From Oscillospiraceae bacterium (GTDB lineage Bacteria > Bacillota > Clostridia > Oscillospirales > Ruminococcaceae), in NCBI GenBank assembly GCA_021201135.1, contig JAJQGT010000006.1, forward strand, positions 561,548 through 625,547: a DNA stretch of 64,000 nt, read 5' to 3'. The stretch's first letter is position 1, and each line of letters opens with the position of its first letter. The position numbers and the translations under genes are program-made. A model generated the notes under the pieces. The model was given only the letters and a program-made list of their open reading frames with translations, had not been told where the DNA came from and made no database searches. Below are positions 15,863-24,444 of the stretch, one piece after another.

Positions 15863-17560
15863 TTATTGCTGTTCTGCTTTCTGCCGCTTCTGGACCTCTT
15901 CGAACGAGACGCCGAATTTTTCGTAGATGCTTCGGGCGTAGCCGAATTCCTGAGGCTCGGCTCTTTGGATCTTGTAGAGACGGCGGTTGTCGGCAGTCGT
16001 GTCGACGGTTGTTACTATGCTCACGAGCTTGGTGTCGCCCTCGACATCAGAATTAATCTTGTCAAGGCTTCTTGCGAGCTCCAGAAGGTGCGTGGCGTAG
16101 ATGCCTCTGACGCCGATGCAACGGAAGCACTTCACGAGCTCCGTCGCGATATAAACGCACTCGGTCGGGGTGGTCGACTGGATGGATTCATTGAGGAGAA
16201 GCAGGCTGTGCGAGGTGCAGTTGTCAAGCGTGACCTTGAACTGCTTGCACTCCTGAGTGAACCGGGAAGTGTTGAGTCCGACCTCCTCTTCCTTCGGGAA
16301 GTGGGTGTAGATATAGTCGACGGGGCTAATCTCGCAGTGGGTGCAAGGGACATAGAGCCCCGCCTGTGCGAAGACCTGAATTATGCCGATAGCACGGGTA
16401 TAGGTTGTCTTGCCGCCGTTGTTGGCGCCTGTCAGGACGAAGAACCTGCCGTCAGAATCCATAGTGCAATCGTTCGTGATAATCTTATTATCGAGCTTGC
16501 TCATCGGATCTTCGGCGGTCATCTGAATATAGAAAGAGAGGTCGAACGTACCTCTGGCGTCAAGCCTGCGCTCTTCCATCGGGAGATACTTGGGTCTGAC
16601 CATGTCGAGACCTCTTGCCTTGACGGCTTCGATGAGCTTTTTGGCGCCGATGTAGAAGCTGAGCTGACTTTCAAACGTCAGGATGTCCTCGGTGCTCTTT
16701 TTGAAATATGCCCTCACTGCACGGTCAAGATGGGTGATGTATTCGCTATTGACCTCTCTGAGCTCTCTGAAGAGAGGAGCCTCGAGATCGTTGGTGCCGC
16801 CGTTTTCGTTATAGAGGGAGTGGGTTCTCCCGATGGCACGGGTACCCTCGCCGTCAAGATGCTTGAAGAGCCAATCGAAGCGGCTCTTTTTCTTTATCGA
16901 ATCTGTCGAGACACTTAAAAGCATTGCCTCAACAGGGCGCATCATGTCGTCGAAGTTGATGCCGACGGTGACGCTCTTGACGCCCTTTGCAAGGATTGTG
17001 AGGCATTCGTCCGTTTCTTTCTTGACTTCGGCGAAATAATCGGAATTGTAGACAGAGGCAAAATAGTCGGCGACCTCACAGAGAGCCTTCGACTTGAAGG
17101 AGCCGCGATATTTATCGCAGAATTCATGGCACTTGGTGATGCACTCGATATAGGTCTTAAGCGAGTTGAAGCGGGTATTCAGCGCATAGAAGCTGTCGGC
17201 GAGACCGAGCTTCTGGATGTTGACATGCTCGTTTATATAGAGCTTGTGGACGTTCTCATAGAGGATTGCCTCGAGTGAGGGGACGTTTAAGAAATCCTCC
17301 AAGATGTCAAGGCGGTAGTTAAGCGTCTCTTCGTCGGTCGAAAGCTGGGTGAAAACCCGCATTGCGTTCAGGGAATTCTCGGGACAGATGAGGCGCGACA
17401 ATGTCTCAAGCTCAAGGTCCCTGACATAGTCCTGCGGAAGCTTCGAGAGGTCCGCTCCCCTCTTCATGTGTTCCTGCTTTTTCTCTGCCGACGGATACAG
17501 CAAGTCCGCTAAGTGGAATTCTTCTGCATTCGAAACGGCTTCTTCGGTGTTCTTTGCCAT
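15863..17560 (-). CDS. MutS-family ATPase lacking the mismatch-recognition domain
   Basis: This 565-residue protein carries the C-terminal MutS core and clamp region and the ATPase domain, but has no N-terminal mismatch-binding domain and no C-terminal Smr domain. Residues 40-340 are helical lever/clamp-like. The Walker A motif is TGANNGGKTT at about 377-386. The Walker B region reads LLLLNES, with Asn where classical MutS has Asp, followed by STTPTE. Such MutS-related proteins are frequent in Clostridia and Bacteroidetes and are not proven to act in mismatch repair. It starts at ATG 17560 after GAGGAG. The MalY-like gene lies 23 bases upstream, so the two may be co-transcribed. Confidence 0.82.
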   Translation of the reverse strand: MAKNTEEAVSNAEEFHLADLLYPSAEKKQEHMKRGADLSKLPQDYVRDLELETLSRLICPENSLNAMRVFTQLSTDEETLNYRLDILEDFLNVPSLEAILYENVHKLYINEHVNIQKLGLADSFYALNTRFNSLKTYIECITKCHEFCDKYRGSFKSKALCEVADYFASVYNSDYFAEVKKETDECLTILAKGVKSVTVGINFDDMMRPVEAMLLSVSTDSIKKKSRFDWLFKHLDGEGTRAIGRTHSLYNENGGTNDLEAPLFRELREVNSEYITHLDRAVRAYFKKSTEDILTFESQLSFYIGAKKLIEAVKARGLDMVRPKYLPMEERRLDARGTFDLSFYIQMTAEDPMSKLDNKIITNDCTMDSDGRFFVLTGANNGGKTTYTRAIGIIQVFAQAGLYVPCTHCEISPVDYIYTHFPKEEEVGLNTSRFTQECKQFKVTLDNCTSHSLLLLNESIQSTTPTECVYIATELVKCFRCIGVRGIYATHLLELARSLDKINSDVEGDTKLVSIVTTVDTTADNRRLYKIQRAEPQEFGYARSIYEKFGVSFEEVQKRQKAEQQ

Positions 17561-17583
17561 TTTTATCTCTCCTCTTAACCTGT

Positions 17584-18762
17584 CTATCTGTTCTTATACT
17601 GTTCGATTCCTGCTTTCAGTCTTGCCATGCCGTCCTCTACAAGAGTCCTCGGGCAGGCGATGTTGATTCTCAAGAAGTATTTGCCACTGCCGCCGTACAT
17701 TGTTCCGGCGCAGACATAGAGTCCGGTCTTTTCACGGATGAACTTCTCAAGATCAAGCGAATCCTCTGTTACATCCGAGCAGTCGACCCAGAGAAGATAT
17801 GTGGCATCAGCCTTGATTAGCCTTATATCGGGGATATTCTTATCTATATAGTCCTCGCAATATTTGCGGTTTTGGTCGATATAGACCATCAGGTCGTCAA
17901 GCCACTGCCCGCCTTCGTTGAATGCGGCAATGGCAGTTGTCACGGAGAATGTATTCGGCTCGGCAACTTCATCGGTATTGATGGCACGGACAACTCGGTT
18001 TCTTATGCCCTCGTTCGGGATGATTATCGCGGAGGTCTGGATGCCGGCGATGTTGAAGCACTTTGTGGGTGCTACGCATGTGACGCTTATATCTCTGCAA
18101 ATATCCGATGCCGCCGCGAAGGGTGTGTAATGCTTCCCGGGCTCGACGATGTCGCAGTGGATTTCGTCGGAGATGACCGTGACGTGGTGCTTGTAGCAGA
18201 GCTCACCGATTTTTGCAAGCTCGTCCTTTGTCCAGATTCTGCCGACGGGGTTGTGGGGATTGCAGAGAATCATTAAAGTAGTCTGCGGGTCGGAGAGCTT
18301 TTTCTCGAGGTCTTCGAAGTCGATATAGAACTCCCCTGTTTCCTTCTTATAGCCGAGGGGGCTGTCGATGATGACTCTGCCGTTATTCAGAGTGGAGTTA
18401 TAGAACATGTTATAGACCGGCGACTGGATCAAAACCTTTTCGGCGGGAGAGCTGAGTTTTCTGACAGAGCTCGAGATTGCCGGAATGGCACCGCCACAAT
18501 AAACAATCCAGTCCTTGTTGATTTCAAAGCCGTGGCGGGACTTCCACCAGTTTATGTAGGCATCATACCACTCATCCGGAACCTCGCTATAGCCATAGAT
18601 TCCGTGTGCGGCACGGGTCTTTATAGCTTCGATAATAGAAGGAGCGGTCGGGAAATCCATGTCGGCTATCCACATGGGGAGCTCGTTCTCGCCGACGTCC
18701 CACTTGACGGAGTCGGAATTACGGCGGTCGGTTATCTTGTTGAAATCATACTCAGTGTTCAT
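17584..18762 (-). CDS. MalY/PatB-family PLP-dependent C-S lyase / aminotransferase
   Basis: This 392-residue fold-type I PLP enzyme is of the MalY/PatB group, usually cystathionine beta-lyases. Visible features are the N-terminal MWIADMDFP, CNPHNPVGR, the cofactor-binding SDEIHCD near residue 200, and the PLP lysine in APTKCFN (Lys234). It probably cleaves cystathionine or cysteine conjugates to give a thiol, pyruvate and ammonia; other substrates are possible. It starts at ATG 18762 after AGGAGA. The DUF3737 gene lies 12 bases upstream on the same strand, so an operon of DUF3737, MalY and MutS-like genes is likely. Confidence 0.87.
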   Translation of the reverse strand: MNTEYDFNKITDRRNSDSVKWDVGENELPMWIADMDFPTAPSIIEAIKTRAAHGIYGYSEVPDEWYDAYINWWKSRHGFEINKDWIVYCGGAIPAISSSVRKLSSPAEKVLIQSPVYNMFYNSTLNNGRVIIDSPLGYKKETGEFYIDFEDLEKKLSDPQTTLMILCNPHNPVGRIWTKDELAKIGELCYKHHVTVISDEIHCDIVEPGKHYTPFAAASDICRDISVTCVAPTKCFNIAGIQTSAIIIPNEGIRNRVVRAINTDEVAEPNTFSVTTAIAAFNEGGQWLDDLMVYIDQNRKYCEDYIDKNIPDIRLIKADATYLLWVDCSDVTEDSLDLEKFIREKTGLYVCAGTMYGGSGKYFLRINIACPRTLVEDGMARLKAGIEQYKNR

Positions 18763-18774
18763 GTTTCTTGTCTC

Positions 18775-19617
18775 CTATTTATTATTGACGATAATCTTTG
18801 TCTTCGAAGGGTCAATCTTGTCCTTTTCAAGTTTAAGCTCGCCGATGTAATCGGCTTTGATTCTTCCGGAGGTCGGGTTGATGACGCTGTCAACCCCGCC
18901 GGTGATTTCGGCATCGACAGTCGAATACTCAAATGCCAGAGTTGTGTTGATGAGCTTGCAGTTCACCATTTTTAGATTCTCTATATAGCAAAGCCCCTGC
19001 AAGCTCTCAATAGTGCAGTCGATAAGCGTGAGGTTCTTTGCGTTCCAGCCGAGATATTCGCCGGAAATGAAGCAATTCGTGACGGTGACGTTGTCGCCGT
19101 TCCAGAAGGCATCCTTTGAAAGAAGCTTCGAATTGCGGATATTCACGTTCTTGGCGCCGTCAAAAGAGTAGTTGCCGTAAAGTGTCAAGCCGTCCACGTC
19201 CATCCCGTCGCAGTTCATTGCGAAATAGTCACCCCTGGCGGTGACATTATCGAGGGTCACCCGATTGCATGCCCAAAGGGTTTCCTCAGCGTTCGAGAAG
19301 CTGACGTTCTTGAGGCTCAGGTTATTGCAACGCCGGAAATTCTTTGGGGCTTCGATTACCGAATCGCTGACGGAGATGTTGTCCGTATACCATACTCCGG
19401 CTCTCGCCATGTCGAACCAGACGCAATTCCGGGCTTCGATGTCCTTGCAGTACCAGAGCGGATATTTCCACTTGAACATGCAACCGTCGAGGGTGATGTT
19501 TCTTGATTCCTTGAGAGGTGATTCACCGTCATTGAATATAGTGTCCTTGATGGCGAGGTCTCTGCTCATGAAAAGCGCTCTCTCGCCGGTTAAATATTGT
19601 CTTTCAACTGTTGTCAT
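18775..19617 (-). CDS. DUF3737-family right-handed beta-helix protein
   Basis: This 280-residue protein consists of repeated short strands with regularly spaced Asn, Cys and hydrophobic residues (for example NISVSDSVIEA, NLSLKNVSFSN, NVTVTNCFISG, NLTLIDCTIES), the look of a parallel beta-helix. It matches the DUF3737 family, which is widespread in gut Firmicutes and of unknown function. No signal peptide is seen, so it is probably cytoplasmic. It has its own promoter at 19671-19699. Its place directly upstream of the MalY-like gene may hint at a shared condition, but no function is inferred. Confidence 0.75.
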   Translation of the reverse strand: MTTVERQYLTGERALFMSRDLAIKDTIFNDGESPLKESRNITLDGCMFKWKYPLWYCKDIEARNCVWFDMARAGVWYTDNISVSDSVIEAPKNFRRCNNLSLKNVSFSNAEETLWACNRVTLDNVTARGDYFAMNCDGMDVDGLTLYGNYSFDGAKNVNIRNSKLLSKDAFWNGDNVTVTNCFISGEYLGWNAKNLTLIDCTIESLQGLCYIENLKMVNCKLINTTLAFEYSTVDAEITGGVDSVINPTSGRIKADYIGELKLEKDKIDPSKTKIIVNNK

Positions 19618-19670
19618 TTAATAAGATACTCCCTGTTCTTTGCGTGATGTAAATACTTTTCTAATCTCTT

Positions 19671-19699
19671 ATAATAGCACATTTCGAGCCTGATTGCAA
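19671..19699 (-). promoter_or_regulatory. Promoter of the DUF3737-MalY-MutS unit
   Basis: On the minus strand TTGCAA (19694-19699), a 17-bp spacer and TATTAT (19671-19676) lie about 55 bp upstream of the DUF3737 start. Confidence 0.68.
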
Positions 19700-19718
19700 G
19701 ACCCGGGAAAAGCGATTT

Positions 19719-19768
19719 TTAGCACTGTGAAAATTCGAGTGTTAGCACTTAACCGATTTGACTGCTAA
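19719..19768 (+). promoter_or_regulatory. Two overlapping CIRCE-like HrcA sites upstream of hsp20
   Basis: The CIRCE consensus is TTAGCACTC-N9-GAGTGCTAA. Site 1 (19719-19745) reads TTAGCACTG-N9-GAGTGTTAG, three differences from consensus. Site 2 (19742-19768) reads TTAGCACTT-N9-GACTGCTAA, two differences. The right arm of site 1 shares four bases with the left arm of site 2. A TTGACT at 19758-19763 within site 2 could be a -35 box. The sites lie in the 323-bp gap before hsp20, so HrcA control of the small heat-shock gene is likely. Confidence 0.75.
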
Positions 19769-19870
19769 TTTTCACCGTATCGTAACTGTTTCGATATCAT
19801 ATCGTCACATATGGGGTCTATACTAATAATCGTTGAAGGGAACGAGAGCTCCCGGGGACAAAAATAAAAA

Positions 19871-19906
19871 GCAACGGCTCTGAGAATAAACTCAGGGAAC
19901 AGCCGC
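19871..19906 (+). promoter_or_regulatory. Hairpin in the hsp20 leader
   Basis: CGGCT (19875-19879) pairs with AGCCG (19901-19905), and CTGAG (19880-19884) with CTCAG (19891-19895), leaving a GGAAC bulge. It lies in the transcribed leader 36 bases before the start codon and does not cover the ribosome binding site, so a thermometer role is uncertain. Confidence 0.45.
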
Positions 19907-19941
19907 AAAATAATAGAAAGATTTTTTAGGAGGAATTTATT

Positions 19942-20388
19942 ATGTTAGTACCGTATGTAAGACCTTACGGAGTAAGACGCAATGTTTCAGTTTTCGATCC
20001 GTTCAGAGAGATCGACGAAATGGAAAAGGCATTCTTTGGGGAGACTCCAGCATCGAGAGCAGCTTTCTCCACCGACATCAAGGAAGTGGATGACCACTAT
20101 GTTCTCGAAGCTGACCTTCCCGGAGTAAAGAAGGAGGACATCAACCTCGAGCTTACCGACAACGTCCTGACAATCACCGCCGAGAGACATTCGGAGTATG
20201 AAGAGAAGGACAAGAAGGGCAACTACGTCCGCTGTGAGCGTTCGTACGGCTCTTATCAGAGAAGCTTTGACACCACCGGAATTGACACCGAGAACATCGA
20301 CGCAGAGTTTACCGACGGAGTTCTGAAGCTCACGTTGCCGAAGGTTCAGGAGGTAAAGCCCGAAACCAAGAAGCTTGAAATCAGATAA
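19942..20388 (+). CDS. Small heat-shock protein, Hsp20/alpha-crystallin family
   Basis: This 148-residue ATP-independent holdase binds unfolding proteins during stress. After an N-terminal arm (residues 1-40) the alpha-crystallin domain spans about 42-135. It contains the typical EADLPGVKKEDINLEL, a central NVLTITAER segment and the family signature near GVLKLTLPK. The C-terminus ends in a short charged tail. It starts at ATG 19942 after AGGAGG. Overlapping CIRCE-like sites upstream suggest repression by HrcA and release on heat shock. A clear terminator follows. Confidence 0.94.
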   Translation: MLVPYVRPYGVRRNVSVFDPFREIDEMEKAFFGETPASRAAFSTDIKEVDDHYVLEADLPGVKKEDINLELTDNVLTITAERHSEYEEKDKKGNYVRCERSYGSYQRSFDTTGIDTENIDAEFTDGVLKLTLPKVQEVKPETKKLEIR

Positions 20389-20441
20389 TCGCTTGATTAT
20401 CCGCCTGCGACGGGCACAGCCCACTTGCCCATTATATAAAT

Positions 20442-20474
20442 GAGAGGAACCGAAAACCGGTTCCTCTCTTTGTT
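20442..20474 (+). terminator. Bidirectional terminator between hsp20 and the permease
   Basis: GAGAGGAACCG pairs over 11 bp with CGGTTCCTCTC, then TTTGTTT. It serves hsp20 on the plus strand and may also stop the convergent permease gene. Confidence 0.85.
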
Positions 20475-20490
20475 TATGCTGTTTTTGTGC

Positions 20491-21840
20491 TTACTTGTCA
20501 GATTTATCTGTTTTTTCGCTCTTCTTGGAAAGTACGAGATTTACGATAATTCCTAAGATAAGAGCGCAGGCGATGCTCGTGATGGTGACAGAGCCGAAGG
20601 TGAGCTCCATTCCGCCGATACCGCAGATTAAGATTACCGAGACGGTGAAGACGTTCTTGTTATCGTTGAAGTCAACAGACTGAATCATCTTAAGACCGGA
20701 TACAGCGATGAAGCCGTAAAGGGTGATGCAAACGCCGCCCATTACGCAAGAAGGAATGGTCGCGAGGAGCGTTACGAACGGAGCGAAGAAGGAAATCAGG
20801 ATTGCAATGATAGCAGTCGTGAGGATTGTGATAACCGAAGCGTTACCGGTGATTGCTACGCATCCGACGCTCTCGCCGTATGTAGTGTTCGGGCAACCGC
20901 CGAAGATTGCACCAACCATTGAGCCGACACCGTCGCCGAGGAGGGTTCTCGAAAGACCCGGATCCTCTAAGAGGTCCTGACCGATGATTGAGGAAAGATT
21001 CTTGTGGTCAGCGATATGTTCGGCAAATACTACCAAGGCTACAGGGATATAGGCAACTGCTATTGTTCCAAGATATGCTCCGATGCTTCCAACCTCGCCG
21101 AAGTCATAGCTTCCGCTGAAAGCCTTGAGGAAGGTGAAGTCGGGATACCACTGCATGTTGGAGAACTGCGAGAAGTCGATGATGAGAAGCTGTTCGTTGC
21201 CGGTGGCGGTGCCGATTACCGTGAAGATTGCCGCAACGACATAGCCGCAGGCGATGCCGATGATGAACGGGATGAGCTTCGCCATCTTCTTGCCGTAAAC
21301 CGAGCTGATTACTACAGCGAAGAGGGTTACGAGGGCACAGAGAAGGCAGATGGTGCTGTGAAGGTTCATGTCATATGTAGCGTCAAGGGCATCGCTTACC
21401 GCATTTCCCGCAAGCGAGAGTCCGATAATTGAAACTGTCGGACCGATTACGACCGCAGGCACGAGCTTTGAAATCCATCCGACACCTGCAAACTTGACGA
21501 TGATTGCAAGCACGACATAGACGAGTCCCGCCATTACCGCACCGATGATTAAGCCCAAATAACCCACTGACATAGAAACGCCGCCTGCGAATGCGGCTGT
21601 CATAGAGCCGATGAACGCAAACGACGATCCAACGAATACAGGGCTTTTGAATTTGGTGAATAAGAGGTAGACGATTGTGCCGACGCCTGCACCAAAAAGA
21701 GCAGCTGACTGGGACATACCGTTGCCGACGATTGCGGGGACTGCAATAGTGGCGGCAAGGATTGCCAGAAGCTGCTGAAGGGCGAAGACGATGAGCTGAC
21801 CGAATTTCGGTTTGTCTGAAATTCCGTAGGTAAGATTCAT
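20491..21840 (-). CDS. NCS2-family nucleobase permease (uracil/xanthine type)
   Basis: This is an integral membrane protein of about 449 residues with 12-14 hydrophobic helices, of the NCS2 (UraA/xanthine) transporter family, which imports uracil or purine bases with protons. Typical parts include FALQQLLAILAATI in helix 1, a glutamate in FAEHIADHK and the GGCPNTTYGES motif, which resembles the uracil branch more than the xanthine branch. ATG 21840 is chosen because GGAGG lies just upstream; a longer frame starting at 21861 lacks this support. The promoter at 21876-21905 leaves a leader of only about 30 bases, too short for a riboswitch. Confidence 0.88.
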   Translation of the reverse strand: MNLTYGISDKPKFGQLIVFALQQLLAILAATIAVPAIVGNGMSQSAALFGAGVGTIVYLLFTKFKSPVFVGSSFAFIGSMTAAFAGGVSMSVGYLGLIIGAVMAGLVYVVLAIIVKFAGVGWISKLVPAVVIGPTVSIIGLSLAGNAVSDALDATYDMNLHSTICLLCALVTLFAVVISSVYGKKMAKLIPFIIGIACGYVVAAIFTVIGTATGNEQLLIIDFSQFSNMQWYPDFTFLKAFSGSYDFGEVGSIGAYLGTIAVAYIPVALVVFAEHIADHKNLSSIIGQDLLEDPGLSRTLLGDGVGSMVGAIFGGCPNTTYGESVGCVAITGNASVITILTTAIIAILISFFAPFVTLLATIPSCVMGGVCITLYGFIAVSGLKMIQSVDFNDNKNVFTVSVILICGIGGMELTFGSVTITSIACALILGIIVNLVLSKKSEKTDKSDK

Positions 21841-21875
21841 GATACTTCCTCCAATAAGCAAATTTTTCGTTGTTT

Positions 21876-21905
21876 ATTATATAACACGCTTCTGTATCTT
21901 GTCAA
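21876..21905 (-). promoter_or_regulatory. Consensus promoter of the permease gene
   Basis: On the minus strand TTGACA (21900-21905), an 18-bp spacer and TATAAT (21876-21881) lie about 36 bp upstream of the start codon. Confidence 0.82.
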
Positions 21906-21930
21906 TAGAAAATTAAAAATAATTCGACAA

Positions 21931-21961
21931 AAAGCCCGCTTTCACTGCGAAAACGGGCTTT
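21931..21961 (-). terminator. Terminator of the rnj-to-ftsH unit
   Basis: AAAGCCCG and CGGGCTTT (7-8 bp) flank a 14-nt loop, followed on the minus strand by TTTTTG. It lies 13 bases after the ftsH stop. Confidence 0.72.
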
Positions 21962-21973
21962 GGTGTTTTTTGA

Positions 21974-23881
21974 TTACTGTGCCGGTGCTGGCTCGGGAGC
22001 TATACCATCGGTAAGTGCGGGTGTCGGGTCGTCAGGATTGATGCCCTGCATAAGCTGCATGAACTGCTCGCCGGTGACCTTTTCGTGCTCGTAGAGATAG
22101 CCTGCAACGGTGTGAAGCTGGGCGATGTGCTCGGTGAGGATTGACTGTGCTTTGTCATATGCACCGTGAATAATGGAGCGGACCTCTTCGTCGATTTCGC
22201 TCGCGATAACCTCGGAATAAGCCTTGTTAGAGTTGTAATCACGACCGAGGAAGACTTCGTCATCGTCTCTGCCATATACAACGGGACCAATCTTGTCGCT
22301 GAAGCCGTACTGAGTAACCATGCTACGGGCTATGCTCGTTGCACGCTCGAGGTCGTTCGAAGCACCGGTTGAGATGTCATCGAGGACAACCTTTTCGGCG
22401 GCTCTGCCTCCGAGGAGAGTGATAATTTCCTCGCCCATTTCCTTTCTGGTGGCGTATGCCTTGTCATGGTCGGGAAGAGCCATTGTGTAACCGCCAGCCT
22501 GACCACGAGGGATAATCGAGATTTCCTGAACCTTATCCTGAGTCGGGCAATAGTAGTGGCAGATGGCGTGCCCCGATTCGTGATAAGCCGTAATCTTCTT
22601 GTCGTTTTCGGTGACGACTTTGGACTTCTTCTCGGGACCGGCGATTACCTTTATGGAAGCGTCGTTCAAGTCCTGAGCGGTGATAGCCTTTCTGCCACTC
22701 TTTACAGCAAGAAGTGCCGCCTCGTTTACGAGGTTTGCAAGGTCTGCGCCGGTGAATCCGACGGTAGCCGCCGCTACTGTATGGAGGTCAACATCGGGAG
22801 CAAGAGGCTTGTTCTTCGAGTGAACCTTGAGGATTGCCTCTCTTCCCTTGATGTCGGGATAGTTGACGTAAACCTGTCTGTCAAAACGTCCGGGTCTCAG
22901 GAGTGCGGGATCCAATACATCCTTACGGTTGGTAGCCGCCATGACGATGACATTTGAGTTGCCCTCGAAGCCGTCCATCTCAACGAGGAGCTGGTTGAGG
23001 GTCTGCTCACGCTCGTCGTGACCGCCGCCAAGACCTGTGCCTCTACGACGACCGACCGCATCAATCTCATCTATGAAGATGATGGAAGGTGCGGCTTTCT
23101 TCGCCTGGTCAAAGAGGTCTCTTACTCTTGCGGCACCGACACCGACATAAAGTTCAAGGAAGTCGGAACCGGAAATCGAGAAGAACGGAACTCCCGCTTC
23201 GCCTGCAACTGCCTTGGCAAGGAGGGTTTTACCGTTACCGGGAGGTCCCACAAGAAGGACGCCCTTCGGAATCTTTGCGCCGATATCCTGATATTTCTTC
23301 GGGTCCTTAAGGAGCTCGACGATTTCCTGGAGCTCAGCCTTTTCTTCGTCCGCTCCGGCAACATCATCGAATGTTACCTTTGTCTGACCGCCGTTTTCGA
23401 CCTTGACGTTAGCCTTGCCGACCGAGCCGATTTTGCCCGCCGACGAGATGCTTCTTGACATTGATATCACAAGGAATATCATCACGCCAATCATAAGAAG
23501 CGTCGGGATAAGGTTCAGCCAAAAGGAACTGTCGGTTGCGGCAACCAGATCGTACTCAAGAGGGGTCGAATGGGTTGCATTGTACTCGTCGCGATAGTTG
23601 CTCGTCTCGCTGAAGAGCTCGTTATAAAAAGCATTTACGCTTGGAACGTCGTAGGTTATCTGCTCTCCCGAATCGAGCGTCATTTCAAGCTCGCCTGAGC
23701 CGAGATTAAGGGAGAAATAGCTGACCTCGTAGTTGTCGAAGTGGGACATTATCTCCGAGTAGGAATAAGTCTCCCCTGTCGACATCATGCTCTGGAAAGC
23801 TACTATCATAATCAAAAGGATTACTGCGGCAAATATGAAGTACGCAATCAAGCCTCTTGAACGGTTATTTCGCAAATTCAA
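21974..23881 (-). CDS. ftsH: ATP-dependent zinc metalloprotease FtsH
   Basis: FtsH is a membrane-bound AAA+ protease that degrades damaged membrane proteins and some regulators. The 635-residue protein has helix 1 at about 10-30, an extracytoplasmic domain, and helix 2 at about 118-140. Then follow the AAA domain (Walker A GPPGNGKT, Walker [12 protein letters not shown], second region of homology near [10 protein letters not shown]) and the zinc protease motif HESGH (usually HEAGH, still HExxH). The start is TTG at 23881, supported by GAGGAG a few bases upstream. It is the last gene of a long minus-strand unit, 37 bases after hpt, the same pairing seen in many Firmicutes. Confidence 0.97.
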   Translation of the reverse strand: MNLRNNRSRGLIAYFIFAAVILLIMIVAFQSMMSTGETYSYSEIMSHFDNYEVSYFSLNLGSGELEMTLDSGEQITYDVPSVNAFYNELFSETSNYRDEYNATHSTPLEYDLVAATDSSFWLNLIPTLLMIGVMIFLVISMSRSISSAGKIGSVGKANVKVENGGQTKVTFDDVAGADEEKAELQEIVELLKDPKKYQDIGAKIPKGVLLVGPPGNGKTLLAKAVAGEAGVPFFSISGSDFLELYVGVGAARVRDLFDQAKKAAPSIIFIDEIDAVGRRRGTGLGGGHDEREQTLNQLLVEMDGFEGNSNVIVMAATNRKDVLDPALLRPGRFDRQVYVNYPDIKGREAILKVHSKNKPLAPDVDLHTVAAATVGFTGADLANLVNEAALLAVKSGRKAITAQDLNDASIKVIAGPEKKSKVVTENDKKITAYHESGHAICHYYCPTQDKVQEISIIPRGQAGGYTMALPDHDKAYATRKEMGEEIITLLGGRAAEKVVLDDISTGASNDLERATSIARSMVTQYGFSDKIGPVVYGRDDDEVFLGRDYNSNKAYSEVIASEIDEEVRSIIHGAYDKAQSILTEHIAQLHTVAGYLYEHEKVTGEQFMQLMQGINPDDPTPALTDGIAPEPAPAQ

Positions 23882-23918
23882 ATGTTACTCCTCATTTCTT
23901 GTTGGAATTGGCGGCAGT

Positions 23919-24443
23919 TCAGAGAATCACCTCTCCGATATAGTCGAGGTTTCTGTACTGCTCGTCGTAGTCAAGACCGTAGCCGACTACAAATCTGTCT
24001 TCTATTGTAAAGCAGCAATAGTCTGCCGTTATTTCTATCGTTCTGCGGGATGGCTTATCCATGAAGGCGGCTATTTTGACATCCTTGGCGCCACGGGCAA
24101 GCATGGTTTCCTTGAGAACGCTCAGGGTTCTGCCGGTGTCGAGGATATCCTCTACAAGAAGAATGCTCTTCCCCGCCACATCAAGCTCGGTGTCCATATA
24201 TACTTTGACTGCCCCAACCGACTGAGTTCCAACATAGCTCTTGGCACTGATGAAGTCGAGAGTTATGGGCAGGTCGATAGCTCTTATCAGGTCTGCCATG
24301 AATACAAACGAGCCCTTGAGAACGCCGACAAGCTCTATTTCCTTGTCTTTATAGTCCTCGGTAATCTTCGCGCCAAGCTTTTTGACTGCTTCGGCGATTT
24401 CCTCTTTCGTAATCATGACCTCAATATTATCTGAATATTCCAT
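23919..24443 (-). CDS. hpt: Hypoxanthine phosphoribosyltransferase
   Basis: This purine salvage enzyme joins hypoxanthine or guanine to PRPP to give IMP or GMP. The 174-residue protein has the PRPP-binding motif ILLVEDILDTGRTL, a flexible loop region near SAKSYVG, and FVVGYGLDYDEQYRNL near the C-terminus. ATG 24443 is chosen because AAAGGG is 9 bases upstream; in-frame starts at 24452 and 24464 overlap that site. It begins one base after the tilS stop. The order tilS-hpt-ftsH is conserved in many Firmicutes. Confidence 0.94.
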   Translation of the reverse strand: MEYSDNIEVMITKEEIAEAVKKLGAKITEDYKDKEIELVGVLKGSFVFMADLIRAIDLPITLDFISAKSYVGTQSVGAVKVYMDTELDVAGKSILLVEDILDTGRTLSVLKETMLARGAKDVKIAAFMDKPSRRTIEITADYCCFTIEDRFVVGYGLDYDEQYRNLDYIGEVIL

Positions 24444-24444
24444 G

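Noticed and set aside
15866-16918. 350-codon open frame opposite the MutS-like gene
   Set aside because: It mirrors the MutS-like frame codon by codon; no start signal or family match.
19781-19824. TATACT at 19819 as the hsp20 -10 box
   Set aside because: No acceptable -35 box lies 16-18 bp upstream; the start site cannot be fixed from sequence alone.
21841-21875. Possible riboswitch before the uracil/xanthine permease
   Set aside because: The promoter leaves a leader of only about 30 bases, too short for a purine or similar riboswitch.
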